From Mycobacterium stomatepiae (GTDB lineage Bacteria > Actinomycetota > Actinomycetes > Mycobacteriales > Mycobacteriaceae), in the NCBI RefSeq assembly GCF_010731715.1, contig NZ_AP022587.1:310001-374000 (forward strand): 64,000 bases of DNA, written 5' to 3'. Under the pieces are notes generated by a model. That model saw only the letters and a program-made list of their open reading frames with translations, did no database searches and was not told the DNA's origin. A program made the translations under genes and the position numbers. This document shows, one piece after another, positions 37,544 to 58,546 of the stretch (within the stretch, counting starts at the first letter, position 1; every line of letters starts with the position of its first letter).

Positions 37544-38334
37544 CCACCGGCGAGCAGGCGACCCGGGCCCCGGGCAATCGTCCCAGCCAGCGTGTCCTGG
37601 TTATCATCCCGACCTTCAACGAGCGGGAGAACCTGCCGCTTATCCATCGGCGCCTGACGGACGCCTGCCCCGACGTGCACGTGCTGATCGTCGATGACGG
37701 CAGCCCCGACGGCACTGGCGAACTCGCCGACGAGCTGGCCGCGTCCGACGATGGCCGTACCCACGTCATGCACCGCACGGCCAAGGACGGCCTGGGTGCG
37801 GCCTACCTCGCGGGTTTCGGCTGGGGCCTGAGTCGGGACTACGCGGTGCTCGTCGAGATGGACGCCGACGGCAGCCACGCGCCCGAACAGCTGCGCCGCC
37901 TGCTGGACGCCGTCGAATCCGGAGCCGATCTGGCCATCGGTTCACGCTACGTCGACGGGGGAGCGGTTCGAAATTGGCCCAAGCGGCGCTGGGCCCTGTC
38001 CTGGACCGCCAACACCTATGCGCGACTGGCGCTCGATATCGACATCCATGACATCACCGCCGGTTACCGGGCCTACCGCCGCGAGGTGCTCGAGGCGATC
38101 GATCTCGACGGTGTGGACTCCAAGGGCTATTGCTTCCAGATCGACCTGACCCGGCGCAGCCTCGACAACGGATTCATCGTCGTCGAGGTGCCAATCACCT
38201 TCGCCGAGCGCGAACTTGGCGTCTCGAAGATGAGCGGATCCAACATTCGCGAGGCGCTGGTGAAGGTCGCGAAATGGGGCATCGAGAGCCGCCGCAACGG
38301 CACCCGCGCCGCCCGCGCGACCAATCGCAGCTAG
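37540..38334 (+). CDS. ppm1: polyprenol-phosphate mannosyltransferase
   Basis: A 264-aa GT2 glycosyltransferase making polyprenyl-phosphomannose from GDP-mannose, donor for lipomannan/lipoarabinomannan and protein mannosylation. [30 protein letters not shown] and the metal-binding [13 protein letters not shown] are clear. No membrane anchor of its own; Lnt helices probably hold it at the membrane, as interaction of the two domains is known in mycobacteria. GAGGAG ribosome site and ATGA coupling to lnt. Confidence 0.95.
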   Translation: MTTGEQATRAPGNRPSQRVLVIIPTFNERENLPLIHRRLTDACPDVHVLIVDDGSPDGTGELADELAASDDGRTHVMHRTAKDGLGAAYLAGFGWGLSRDYAVLVEMDADGSHAPEQLRRLLDAVESGADLAIGSRYVDGGAVRNWPKRRWALSWTANTYARLALDIDIHDITAGYRAYRREVLEAIDLDGVDSKGYCFQIDLTRRSLDNGFIVVEVPITFAERELGVSKMSGSNIREALVKVAKWGIESRRNGTRAARATNRS

Positions 38335-38350
38335 CTCGGAATTCCTTCGG

Positions 38351-38686
38351 TCAGCCGCGGCGCTTCGAGCGGATCAGCTCGAGGCGCTCCTTGAGCAGCT
38401 CTTCGAGTTCTTCGACGGTGCGGCGTTCCAGCAGCATGTCCCAGTGCGTGCGCGGCGGCTTGACCTTCTTCGGCTCGGGCAGGTCGCCCTCGATCAAGGT
38501 GCCTTCCATGCCGTTGCGGCACAGCCAGGTGCCGGGAATGTCGGCGTCGTCGGCGAACGGAACCTCGAACTCCTCGCCGTTCTCGGTGCGGTACTTCGCG
38601 AGCTGACGCGGCGCCAGGTCATGGTTGCGGTCGGTCTCGTAGCTCACGGCTCCGAGGCGACTGCCCCTCAGTACACGATCAGCCAT
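38351..38686 (-). CDS. rbpA: RNA polymerase-binding protein RbpA
   Basis: A 111-aa actinobacterial transcription factor that binds sigma A and core polymerase and stabilises open complexes. MADRVLRGSRLGAVSYETDR, the core domain around GTWLCRNGMEG and the C-terminal sigma-interacting helix THWDMLLERRTVEELEELL are all present. AAGGAG ribosome site 8 nt upstream. Converges on ppm1 with a 16-nt gap. Confidence 0.97.
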   Translation of the reverse strand: MADRVLRGSRLGAVSYETDRNHDLAPRQLAKYRTENGEEFEVPFADDADIPGTWLCRNGMEGTLIEGDLPEPKKVKPPRTHWDMLLERRTVEELEELLKERLELIRSKRRG

Positions 38687-38857
38687 GGCTGCTACTCCTT
38701 TTTGATTCTTCTGAGCTCTCGGCTCCGGTGACGCGATTCTATTCGCATAGCAAACGTCAAGACGTTGTGCGTAGTTCCCGAGTCGACACGCGGTGTACGC
38801 GACTCGACCGTCAATGATACCGGGATCGCGGAGTGTGGCCGACTAAAGTCGTCAAGC
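38687..38857. promoter_or_regulatory. divergent region rbpA / zinc-ribbon protein
   Basis: 171-nt region. On the minus strand a TAGAAT about 60 nt before the rbpA ATG could serve as a -10; a TTGACG occurs upstream but at a short 13-nt spacing, so the hexamer pairing is doubtful. Promoters for both genes are expected here. Confidence 0.35.
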
Positions 38858-39208
38858 GTGAGTCGCCGTTCCCACCCACAACCATGCCGCTGGTGCGGTC
38901 GAGACGTGACCGAGGTCGGAATGGGTCGGCGCCGTCAATACTGTCGGCAGTCCTGCCGGCAGCGGGCCTACGAGCAGCGGGCTTCGATCAGCCGGGGTGA
39001 GGTCAGCGCGCTGCCGGTCGATGCCGTGGTGCTGTCGGCTGACGACGCATCTGACCTGTCGGATCGCGTCTACCAGGTCCGATGTGCCGCGGAGGATGTC
39101 GCCACGGCGTTGGACGAAGGCGCCCACGCGACCGAACTGCGCGAGCTCTGCGAGGTGCTGATCCGCGCGGCCCAGGCCGCCGACGGCTGGCGCCGAGCGG
39201 TCGTCTGA
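38858..39208 (+). CDS. small zinc-ribbon protein, possible Rv2049c ortholog
   Basis: A 116-aa protein starting at GTG (VSRRSHPQPCRWCG). Paired cysteines CRWC and RQYCRQSCRQRAYEQR form a likely zinc site, followed by a helical acidic C-terminus (YQVRCAAEDVATALDEG). Lies between rbpA and pks12 as Rv2049c does, though that annotated protein is shorter. The upstream ATG at 38765 lacks a ribosome site. Function unknown; may bind nucleic acid. Confidence 0.7.
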   Translation: MSRRSHPQPCRWCGRDVTEVGMGRRRQYCRQSCRQRAYEQRASISRGEVSALPVDAVVLSADDASDLSDRVYQVRCAAEDVATALDEGAHATELRELCEVLIRAAQAADGWRRAVV

Positions 39209-39538
39209 ACGCGCTGACCACGACCGATGGCTCGCCGGGTACAGTCGCGCCATGGATGGCGTGCCAGGCGTATGGCGTGGTCAGGAGGCCGCGGCCGAAT
39301 CGGGTGCGCCCACTTCCCGTTCGACATGGCGTTCCGCACGCCGAATCCGATCCTCCTTTAGCAGCCGGGAGCATCGGGCGTTTTGAAATCCTGTCGGAGT
39401 TGGCCATACTCACCAGCGACATTCTTTGGTCGGAATGCAGCACGACGTCGCTTTGTGCAGCAACTGCCGTGACTCGGCATCCGGTGGTTGGCATCCCATG
39501 TCTTGGGAGTGGCCAAATGTTAGGCAAGGGGTACTGAG
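39209..39538. other. 330-nt leader region of pks12
   Basis: No supported gene. The overlapping plus-strand frame from 39082 is out of frame with the real gene and looks non-coding after 39208. It contains the candidate promoter at 39383-39410 and an AGGCAAGGGG ribosome site about 7 nt before the pks12 GTG. Confidence 0.5.
39383..39410 (+). promoter_or_regulatory. candidate sigma A-type promoter for pks12
   Basis: TTGAAA and CATACT hexamers with a 16-nt spacer, about 130 nt before the pks12 GTG. Located by eye; no transcript data. Confidence 0.35.
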
Positions 39539-52075
<12,537 letters not shown>

Positions 52076-52094
52076 CCATGAAAATCGGAACTCA

Positions 52095-54689
52095 GTGAGA
52101 ATCGCGGTCACCGGCGCCAGCGGTGTGCTCGGCCGCGGTCTCACCGCCCGATTGCTCAGCCAGGGTCACGAGGTCGTAGGAATCGCCCGGCGCCGGCCGG
52201 AAAGCTGGTCGAGTGCGGCCGATTTCATCGAGGCGGACATCCGGGACGCGGGCGCGGTCACCCGCGGGATCGCCGGCGCGGATGTCGTCGCACATCTCGC
52301 GTGGGCACGCTGCCCCGGGCCCGACGAGCGTATCGGCCACGAGGTCAATGTGGGTGGCACGCGCAACGTCCTGCAGGCGATGGCCGAGACCGGTTCTCGG
52401 CGTATCGTTTTCGCGTCGTCCGCGCACGTCTATGGCCGCGCCGATACGCGGAAAACCGAACAGGAGCCGATGGTTCCGGTGTCGGCCGACGGCGTGCACC
52501 AGGCCCGCGTCGAGGGCCTGCTAGGCGCCTCGGACGCCGAATGGATCGCGATCCGCTCCGCGCTCATCGTCGGCCGCAACGTCGACAATTGGGCGCGAGC
52601 ACTGCTGGCGTCGCCGGCGTTTCCCGACGGGTCGAGCGATCGCCCGATACAAGTCGTCCACCTCGACGACGCGCTGCGGGTATTCACCCGCGCCGTCGTG
52701 GACACCGACATCGCCGACGGGCCAATTAATCTCGCCGCCTCCGGTGAGCAGACGTTCCGTCAGGTCGCAACCGCGCTGAGGCGCCCGATCATCCGGCTTG
52801 GCGGACCGTTGCGGGTGTGGGGACGACACGCGGAGCTGGATCTGGTCCGAAGCGCCCCGCTGATGGATACTTCGCGGCTGCGGGAGCAGTGGGCATTCCA
52901 GCCGGCCTGGGACTGCGACGAATGTGTCGAGGACTTCGCGCTGGCGGTGCGCGGCCGCGTCGCGCTGGGCAACCGAATCGTGGCGTTGCCGTGGCGACTG
53001 GCCAACATACCGGACCTGCCCGCCGTCGACGCGGCAGCAGACGATGGTGTGCCGCCCAGATTGGCTGGCCCGCCGGGAGACAACGGCGAATTCGACACCC
53101 CGATCGACCCGCGCTTTCCCACCTTCCTGGCCACCAACCTGTCCGAGGCGCTACCGGGACCGTTCTCGCCCGCCTCGGCGTCGGCGACCGTGCGCGGGTT
53201 GCGTGCCGGCGGCGTCACGATCGCCGGGCGGCTGCGGCCGGGCGGGATGGTGCAGCGCGAAATAGCGATGCGCACCGTAGCGGTGTTCGCGCATCGGCTG
53301 TACGGGGCGATCACCTCCGCGCATTTCATGGCCGAGACCGTGCCGTTCGCCAAGCCGTCGATGATCGTCAGTAACAGCGGGTTCTTCGGCCCCAGCATGG
53401 CCTCGCTACCGATCTTCGGTGAGCAGCGGCCGGCCGAAATCGGCTGGGCGCGAAGGCAACTGCGCAATGGCCGCAATATCGGGGTGTTCGGTGTCAATCT
53501 GGTGGGCTTGAGCTCGGGCGCCCCGCGCGACACTGACGACTTCATCGCCGACGTCGACCGGCTGGAACGGCTGGCCGACGACGTGACCCAACTCGACGAT
53601 CGCCGGCTTGCCAGCCTGATCGTGTTGGCGCGCGATCACGTTGTGCACGGTTGGGTGCTGGCCTCGGCCTCGTTCATGCTGTGCGCGGCGTTCAATGTGT
53701 TGCTGCGCGGCCTATGCGGGCGAGACACCTTCGGGCCGGCAGGGCCGGAACTGGTCAGTGCCCGTTCCGTCGAGGCCATGCAGCGACTGGTGATTGCGGC
53801 ACAGCGGGATCCGAACGTGGCTCGGATACTGAACGAACCGGGGGAGCGGCTGGACAAGTTGGCCGTCGACGCGCCAGAGTTTCATTCCGCGGTGCTGGCC
53901 GAGCTGGCGTTGATCGGGCACCGCGGCCCGGCAGAGCTCGAGATGCTGTCAACCAGCTACGCCGACGATCCGGAGCTCTTGGTCCGCATGGTAGCCAGAG
54001 CGATGAGTGCACCTGGCTCGTCGCAGCCGCTGCACCCGCGGATTCCGTTGCGGGCCAAGCCTGTAGCGCTGATGGCCGCACGCCAACTCCGTGACCGTGA
54101 GGCCCGTCGCGACAAGGTGGTGCGGGCCAACTGGGTGCTGCGTGGTCTGCTGCGCGAGTACGGGCGCAGGCAGGTCGATGCCGGAATCTTTCGCAGCCCC
54201 GACGATGCGTTCTATCTGTTGGTCGACGAGCTCGACGCCCTGCCAGCCGACGTCGCGGCCCTGGTCACACGGCGCCGGGCCGAGCATCGCCGACTGGTCA
54301 CCATCGCTCCTCCGACGGTGTTCAGCGGGGCCTGGGAACCCACCACGACGTCGTCGCCGGCTCTCACCAGCGGCGGGACCCTACGCGGTGTCGGCGTGTC
54401 CGGGGGCCGGGTGCGTGGCCGGGCTCGGATCGTGCGGCCCGAAACCATCGACGATTTGCAGCCCGGCGAGATCCTGGTCGCGGCTGTCACCGATGTCGGC
54501 TACACGGCGGCATTCTGTTATGCGGCAGCCGTCGTGACCGAGCTCGGTGGTCCGATGTCGCATGCGGCGGTGGTGGCCCGCGAATTCGGCTTCCCTTGTG
54601 TGGTGGACGTCGAGGGAGCCACCAAGGCGTTGCCGTCGGGCGCGCTGATCGAGGTCGACGGAACCACCGGTGAAATTCAGGTGCTCTGA
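52095..54689 (+). CDS. NAD-dependent epimerase + PEP-utilising swivel domain protein (Rv2047c ortholog)
   Basis: An 864-aa two-domain protein. Residues 1-300 are an extended SDR/epimerase: TGASGVLGRGLTARLL cofactor turn, ASSAHVYG. The middle 300-740 is an unassigned, mainly helical region. Residues 755-864 form a phosphohistidine-type swivelling domain with GGPMSHAAVVAREFGFPCVV, as in PEP-utilising enzymes, the His being the phospho-carrier in relatives; no PEP- or ATP-binding partner domain is recognisable. GTG start, 19 nt after pks12. Rv2047c has the same place and size. Function unknown; perhaps linked to mycoketide phospholipid processing by neighbourhood. Confidence 0.87.
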   Translation: MRIAVTGASGVLGRGLTARLLSQGHEVVGIARRRPESWSSAADFIEADIRDAGAVTRGIAGADVVAHLAWARCPGPDERIGHEVNVGGTRNVLQAMAETGSRRIVFASSAHVYGRADTRKTEQEPMVPVSADGVHQARVEGLLGASDAEWIAIRSALIVGRNVDNWARALLASPAFPDGSSDRPIQVVHLDDALRVFTRAVVDTDIADGPINLAASGEQTFRQVATALRRPIIRLGGPLRVWGRHAELDLVRSAPLMDTSRLREQWAFQPAWDCDECVEDFALAVRGRVALGNRIVALPWRLANIPDLPAVDAAADDGVPPRLAGPPGDNGEFDTPIDPRFPTFLATNLSEALPGPFSPASASATVRGLRAGGVTIAGRLRPGGMVQREIAMRTVAVFAHRLYGAITSAHFMAETVPFAKPSMIVSNSGFFGPSMASLPIFGEQRPAEIGWARRQLRNGRNIGVFGVNLVGLSSGAPRDTDDFIADVDRLERLADDVTQLDDRRLASLIVLARDHVVHGWVLASASFMLCAAFNVLLRGLCGRDTFGPAGPELVSARSVEAMQRLVIAAQRDPNVARILNEPGERLDKLAVDAPEFHSAVLAELALIGHRGPAELEMLSTSYADDPELLVRMVARAMSAPGSSQPLHPRIPLRAKPVALMAARQLRDREARRDKVVRANWVLRGLLREYGRRQVDAGIFRSPDDAFYLLVDELDALPADVAALVTRRRAEHRRLVTIAPPTVFSGAWEPTTTSSPALTSGGTLRGVGVSGGRVRGRARIVRPETIDDLQPGEILVAAVTDVGYTAAFCYAAAVVTELGGPMSHAAVVAREFGFPCVVDVEGATKALPSGALIEVDGTTGEIQVL

Positions 54690-54772
54690 GCCAGGATTCG
54701 CAGCGGCAGCCGCGGCAACGTGCTGGTCGTGCCGACATCACCCGTCGTCCACTGGATGACGCGATACGTCAT
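54677..54772 (-). pseudogene. truncated DapB-like reductase, N-terminal fragment
   Basis: Starts [17 protein letters not shown], the NAD(P)-binding N-terminus of the same dihydrodipicolinate-reductase-like family as the gene at 60481 (RRVIQFSTGNVGRHSLRAI). The likeness ends after about 17 codons, near 54720, and the frame closes in the 3' end of the plus-strand Rv2047c-like gene. Its ATG overlaps the stop of the 143-aa gene (ATGA), so it was once the next gene of that operon. It marks the left edge of the accessory island. Confidence 0.65.
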
Positions 54773-55200
54773 GGATGCGGCGCCGAATGCTGTTGTGCGG
54801 CTTGACGAGCCAGTCTGTCGTTGTGGATGCGGACCAGTTCGCGAAAGCCCAGCCGGTGGTATTTCGGTATCGGCTGGATACCCCACACGTCCTGGGCGGT
54901 GGCCTTACCCTCGGCGCCCTCGGGCGGGCCGAACGGCGGGTAGGGGTACTTGCACTCCAGGGTGTCGTTGGAGTACCGAATCTTCAGCAGCTCACTACAG
55001 ATCTCCGTCAGGCTCAGCGTCGGGTAGCCGTAGTACACCGCCATGAACGGCAACGTGAAGGCGCCTTCGATCACGAGCGCCACCAGGCATACCAAGACGG
55101 CCCGTTTGATCCATTTGTGCATGCGCGCGTAGTACGGCGTAGTGCCCGGCTCGAGGTCGGCGGCCCGTTCTTTTTCGTCGGTGGGTGACGTGGTGGTCAT
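54769..55200 (-). CDS. 143-aa one-TM protein of the NorQ/NorD-linked membrane operon
   Basis: Begins [19 protein letters not shown], one membrane helix at about residues 33-55 ([22 protein letters not shown]) and an outside domain with two Cys ([22 protein letters not shown]) and a conserved-looking [27 protein letters not shown] ribosome site. No family recognised. Probably a membrane subunit working with the polytopic proteins encoded upstream in the same operon. Confidence 0.75.
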   Translation of the reverse strand: MTTTSPTDEKERAADLEPGTTPYYARMHKWIKRAVLVCLVALVIEGAFTLPFMAVYYGYPTLSLTEICSELLKIRYSNDTLECKYPYPPFGPPEGAEGKATAQDVWGIQPIPKYHRLGFRELVRIHNDRLARQAAQQHSAPHP

Positions 55201-55232
55201 GGCTTACCTTTCTAGGCTCCGTCGAGCCAGCT

Positions 55233-55943
55233 TCAGTCCGAGAAGATTTCGCGGTTGACCGTGTGCAGGTACGGGATCGCGAGGAACGGAGTGATGTAGA
55301 AGATGTCGTAGAGCCACCAGCCGACGACCGGGAACACCACGCCGGCGTAGCGCACGTCGGCAAACATCGTCATGTTGAAGATGTAGGCGGACCAAATCAC
55401 CACGCCCATCCAGCAGGTGATGACCATCCACTGATGACCCCACCGCTTCATTTGCAGGAAGCCGATCGCCGCGGCCACTCGCATAGCGAATACGGTGAGG
55501 ATCAAGCCCGCCACATAGGCCTTTTCACCGGGCCCCGCCGCGCCGCCGACCCAGGGTTCGTTGTAGTGCCAGAAATAGCCCGCGTCGAACATGTTGCCCC
55601 AGCCGACCATCAGCACCCGGTTGATCAGCGTGTGGTTGGCGATCAGGTCCAGTGACCAGCCCAGACTGTTGAGCATGCCGTCGATCAGGGTCAGATAGCC
55701 GATCAGGGTCACGATCATCGGCCGTACCGACAGACCGGCGCGCAGTGCTTGACGTTGCAGCCATACGCCGCGCATGAAGATGGGAAATCCGATCAGGCCC
55801 GGAGCCCACATGCCCATCAAGGCGGCGCCGACGATCATCCATTTGTCGGCACTCCGCTGCGCCAGCCGGGATTCGTCGTGATGCTCCTCCAGGCCGACGG
55901 AGCCACCCGGTTCTGGATTGCTTTTGAGCAGAGGCAGATTCAT
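55233..55943 (-). CDS. polytopic membrane protein, copy A
   Basis: A 236-aa protein with five or six membrane segments. Shared with copy B (58547-59293): ANHT, WGNMFDAGYFWHYNE, KRWGHQWMVITCW, FADVRYAGVV and a C-terminal YITPFLAIPYLHTVNRE. The fixed His/Glu residues in or near membrane segments could bind a metal. I considered PmoC/AmoC, NorB and AveC-like spirocyclases and could not support any. The ATG overlaps the stop of the 42-aa micro-protein. The upstream extension of this frame is the broken ATPase gene. Confidence 0.8.
   Translation of the reverse strand: MNLPLLKSNPEPGGSVGLEEHHDESRLAQRSADKWMIVGAALMGMWAPGLIGFPIFMRGVWLQRQALRAGLSVRPMIVTLIGYLTLIDGMLNSLGWSLDLIANHTLINRVLMVGWGNMFDAGYFWHYNEPWVGGAAGPGEKAYVAGLILTVFAMRVAAAIGFLQMKRWGHQWMVITCWMGVVIWSAYIFNMTMFADVRYAGVVFPVVGWWLYDIFYITPFLAIPYLHTVNREIFSD
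55245..55490. repeat. direct repeat, 3' half of copy A membrane gene
   Basis: About 240 nt nearly identical to 58555-58800, covering the C-terminal halves of the two paralogous membrane proteins, while their N-terminal halves differ widely. The sharp change in likeness suggests gene conversion or a recent partial duplication. Confidence 0.7.
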
Positions 55944-56068
55944 AGGTCCCACCAGCCGCGCGCAACTGACATGTAGAGCTGGACCCCGAACATCACCAGC
56001 AGGTAGCCGTAGATGACTATTTGAAAGACGATCAGCGCCCTCTTGCGTTTCTGCTCCTGTTGGTTCAT
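55940..56068 (-). CDS. 42-aa membrane micro-protein
   Basis: Starts MNQQEQKRKRALIVFQIV and is almost entirely one membrane helix with a Lys/Arg-rich N-terminus (positive-inside) and a short WWDL end. AGGAAG ribosome site about 8 nt upstream of the ATG. Its TGA overlaps the ATG of copy A (ATGA), a strong sign that it is translated. Likely a small subunit or assembly factor of the membrane complex. Confidence 0.7.
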   Translation of the reverse strand: MNQQEQKRKRALIVFQIVIYGYLLVMFGVQLYMSVARGWWDL

Positions 56069-56069
56069 G

Positions 56070-56872
56070 ACGAGTACTTCCTTTCTCAGCTTCTCGAGGT
56101 GGCCGGCGGGCCGCCGCGACTTCACGCAGCCCGTCGTTGATGGCGCCGTCGCTGCTCAGCGGTGCCAGGATGCACGCGTCGGCGGCTTCCAATTCGCTTG
56201 CGCCCGCGGCGATCAACTGTGCCGCGGTCACCAGTACCCGGGTGGACGGCGGCTCGAAGTGAAAAGCGTCGTCCGCGGTGCGGATGGCGATCGCGCATTG
56301 CACCAGTCGCACGGCCGTCGTCATTGTCACGCCGGTCTCGGCGACGATTACCTCGGCCTCGCGATTGGCGGGCAGATAGTTCATCCCCAGCGTGACGAAC
56401 CGCTGGCGCAAGGATGGTTTGAGTTCCTTGAGCGAGCTGCGGTACGCGGGGTTGTACGAGCACACCAGATGAATGTCGCTGGCGCGCTGACCACTTCGTC
56501 GGCCCGGTCCAGATACAGGGCGCGACGGTGATCGGTGAGCGAATGCAGGATCGCCAGCGAGTCGTGCCGGGCCTCGACCACTTCGTCGAGGTAGCAGATC
56601 GCGCCGGCCTTCACCGCCCGGGTGAGCGGCCCGTCGGTCCACACGACGTCACCCCCGGTCACCATGAAGCGGCCGACGAGATCCGAGCTGGTGAGGTCGT
56701 CGTGGCAGCTGATCGTGACCACGGGGCGTCGCAGCAGCACGCCCATGTGCTCGACGAACCTGGTCTTGCCGCAGCCGGTCGGACCGGTGAGCATCACGGG
56801 CAGGCGCCGCTGAAATGCCAGCTCGAAAAGCTGGACTTCGTTGCCGTTCGCGAAGTATGTGTCGGTGCTCAT
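56070..56872 (-). pseudogene. NorQ/CbbQ-type MoxR AAA+ ATPase, frameshifted
   Basis: Starts MSTDTYFANGNE after AGGGGAACC. Walker A LTGPTGCGKTRF near residue 30, GRFMVTGGDVVWTDGPLTRA and Walker B ICYLDEVVEA near 95 identify the NorQ/NirQ/CbbQ group. After LYLDRADEVV near 56490 the frame breaks; a missing base restores SDIHLVCSYNPAYRSSLKELKPSLRQRF, with the sensor-like NP. The 3' part then has no stop of its own before the micro-protein gene and its frame runs on into copy A, so a second lesion may exist. These ATPases, with NorD-type proteins, activate or load metal into partner enzymes. End coordinate approximate. Confidence 0.7.
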
Positions 56873-56894
56873 CGGTTCCCCTGTCGGACGTGGC

Positions 56895-58424
56895 TCATGC
56901 GGCGACCAGCTCACGATGCACGTGGGCTAGCACTCGCGGGAGTTCTTCGATGCGTCGGATCCGCTGGGATCGACGGGGCCCGAACACTTCCGGGAGGGGA
57001 TCGACCCGGGTAGCTCCGACCCCGACGTAGTACAGCGACACGCCCGCGTCGTTCGCCTCCTCGACCGCGTGCGCGGCATCGGCCCAGGCGTAGCGGCCCT
57101 CGTAACCTTCATCGGAGATCAAGCCGTCGCCGATGACGATCAGCAGCCGTCGCTCGGACGGCTGGGCGAGCAGCCTGCTGGTCAGATGCCGAAGTGGCGC
57201 ACCCAGCCGGGTGTACCCGCCGGTCTGCAGCCCGAGAGCGCCCGGCCGCACGAAGCGTCGATCCTCGAAGTCCTTCAGGCAGCGAACTTCGACGCGGTGC
57301 CGGGTGTTTCCGGTGAAGACAAAGATGCCATGACGCTCGCGAGCGCGGTTCATCGCGCGGGAAAGTGCGTCGGCACACGCCAATTCCAGCCGAAAGACCC
57401 GGCCGCCGTGCACGCCCAATGACGAACTGCCGTCGAGCAGTAACGCGGTGGTGACGTCGCGGCTGCTGGGCAGCAAGTCGCGGAATACCCTCGGTTCCTT
57501 GGCCTCGCCGGTCGTCAGGTCGATGTAGTGGTTGACGTATTGGTCGACATCCAGATCGGAGCCGTCTTCGAGTCGATTCTTCATCGCACAATGCGTGTGT
57601 TCTTCGAACCATTTGCGTACGTCGACGGCTATCGGCGCCGCGCGGCGGCTGCGCCGGCCGTCGGCGTGTTCTACGACGGCAACGTGGTCGCGCATGAAAC
57701 TCTTTGTCCACGAGTTCCATTCGGGATACGGAATCCCCGGCCGGTGGTCCGGTGTGATATCGAGATTGTTGTCCTGCGGGCGGCTCGGCGGTGGCAGGTT
57801 CGGATTGCGGACACCGCCGTCGCCGCCGACGGCAACCGAGTACGGTCGCGGCAGACGCTTCTGCGTGGTGGTCCAGGGCATCCGGCCGAAGCTGCGTCGC
57901 AGCTTGTCGGTCAGACCCTGCGGCGCCGTGTAGGCCATTGGTAAGTCGCCAAGCAGAGCAGGAACGGTCAACGGTCGCCCGGTGGCCGCCAGCGCAAGCG
58001 CGCGGTCGAGCATCTCCTGGCCAGGCATCTCACCGTCATGCGCATCCAGTTCCGGTAGTGCGCGCCGGATCTCGGGTACCAGCCCCGGCCACTGGGATGT
58101 GATCCAACCCAGGGCGACCTCGGCTTCGACGAGGGTGAGCGCGCTCAGTTCGCGCGCCGACAGCTCGTTCAGCCGATACTCGGTAACACGCTCTTTCGAC
58201 GGCGAACATTGCAGGGCCACCCCACATGTCAGCGTTCTGCGGGTCCAGTCGGGCGGCGTGGGGTAGGGGACGTGAACGAAGGTCAGCGCCGTATTGAGCC
58301 CGAATCGGCGCCGGCCACCCGTGACCAGCCGGGCACCTTCGCGGCGTTGCCCACTGAATGCGACGGCGGTCACCGCGCAACTTCGTTCCAGTGACATGGC
58401 GCGGACATCGGGGCCGTCGGTCAT
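56895..58424 (-). CDS. NorD/CoxE-type von Willebrand A domain protein
   Basis: A 509-aa protein. The C-terminal VWA domain (about 310-500) has a full MIDAS: LLLDGSSSLG (DxSxS), the TGGYTRLG threonine and IGDGLISD. The N-terminal half is helical and Arg/Pro-rich, as in NorD, the partner of NorQ in activating nitric oxide reductase. It precedes the NorQ-type gene by 22 nt and follows a micro-protein gene by 3 nt. No nitric oxide reductase subunits are in the window, so the client is probably the membrane proteins of this operon. The first 60 residues are less certain. Confidence 0.82.
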   Translation of the reverse strand: MTDGPDVRAMSLERSCAVTAVAFSGQRREGARLVTGGRRRFGLNTALTFVHVPYPTPPDWTRRTLTCGVALQCSPSKERVTEYRLNELSARELSALTLVEAEVALGWITSQWPGLVPEIRRALPELDAHDGEMPGQEMLDRALALAATGRPLTVPALLGDLPMAYTAPQGLTDKLRRSFGRMPWTTTQKRLPRPYSVAVGGDGGVRNPNLPPPSRPQDNNLDITPDHRPGIPYPEWNSWTKSFMRDHVAVVEHADGRRSRRAAPIAVDVRKWFEEHTHCAMKNRLEDGSDLDVDQYVNHYIDLTTGEAKEPRVFRDLLPSSRDVTTALLLDGSSSLGVHGGRVFRLELACADALSRAMNRARERHGIFVFTGNTRHRVEVRCLKDFEDRRFVRPGALGLQTGGYTRLGAPLRHLTSRLLAQPSERRLLIVIGDGLISDEGYEGRYAWADAAHAVEEANDAGVSLYYVGVGATRVDPLPEVFGPRRSQRIRRIEELPRVLAHVHRELVAA

Positions 58425-58427
58425 CGC

Positions 58428-58533
58428 TCAGAACGTGCCGATGTTGGAGAACATCCAGTACCAGAACCAGATGATCAGTCCGGTACCGCCCCAGGCGGCG
58501 ACATAGCGAAGGATCTCCCATTACATAATCCAT
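58428..58533 (-). pseudogene. ~34-aa membrane micro-protein, apparent one-base insertion
   Basis: In one frame, EILRYVAAWGGTGLIIWF followed by a short aromatic tail and TGA is a convincing membrane helix that ends 3 nt before the NorD-type ATG. That frame has no start codon; a stop precedes it. Deleting one G from the GGG run near 58517-58519 joins it to an ATG at 58533 (MDYVM...), 13 nt after the copy B gene. Either a broken micro-gene or a sequence error. Confidence 0.45.
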
Positions 58534-58546
58534 GATCTGACCGCTT

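Noticed and set aside
39082..39537. Plus-strand 151-codon frame upstream of pks12
   Set aside because: Out of frame with the zinc-ribbon gene over its first half, no ribosome site, and its end is the pks12 leader.
56070..56872. ATPase as GvpN (gas vesicle)
   Set aside because: No other gvp genes nearby; the adjacent NorD-type VWA gene fits NorQ/CbbQ instead.
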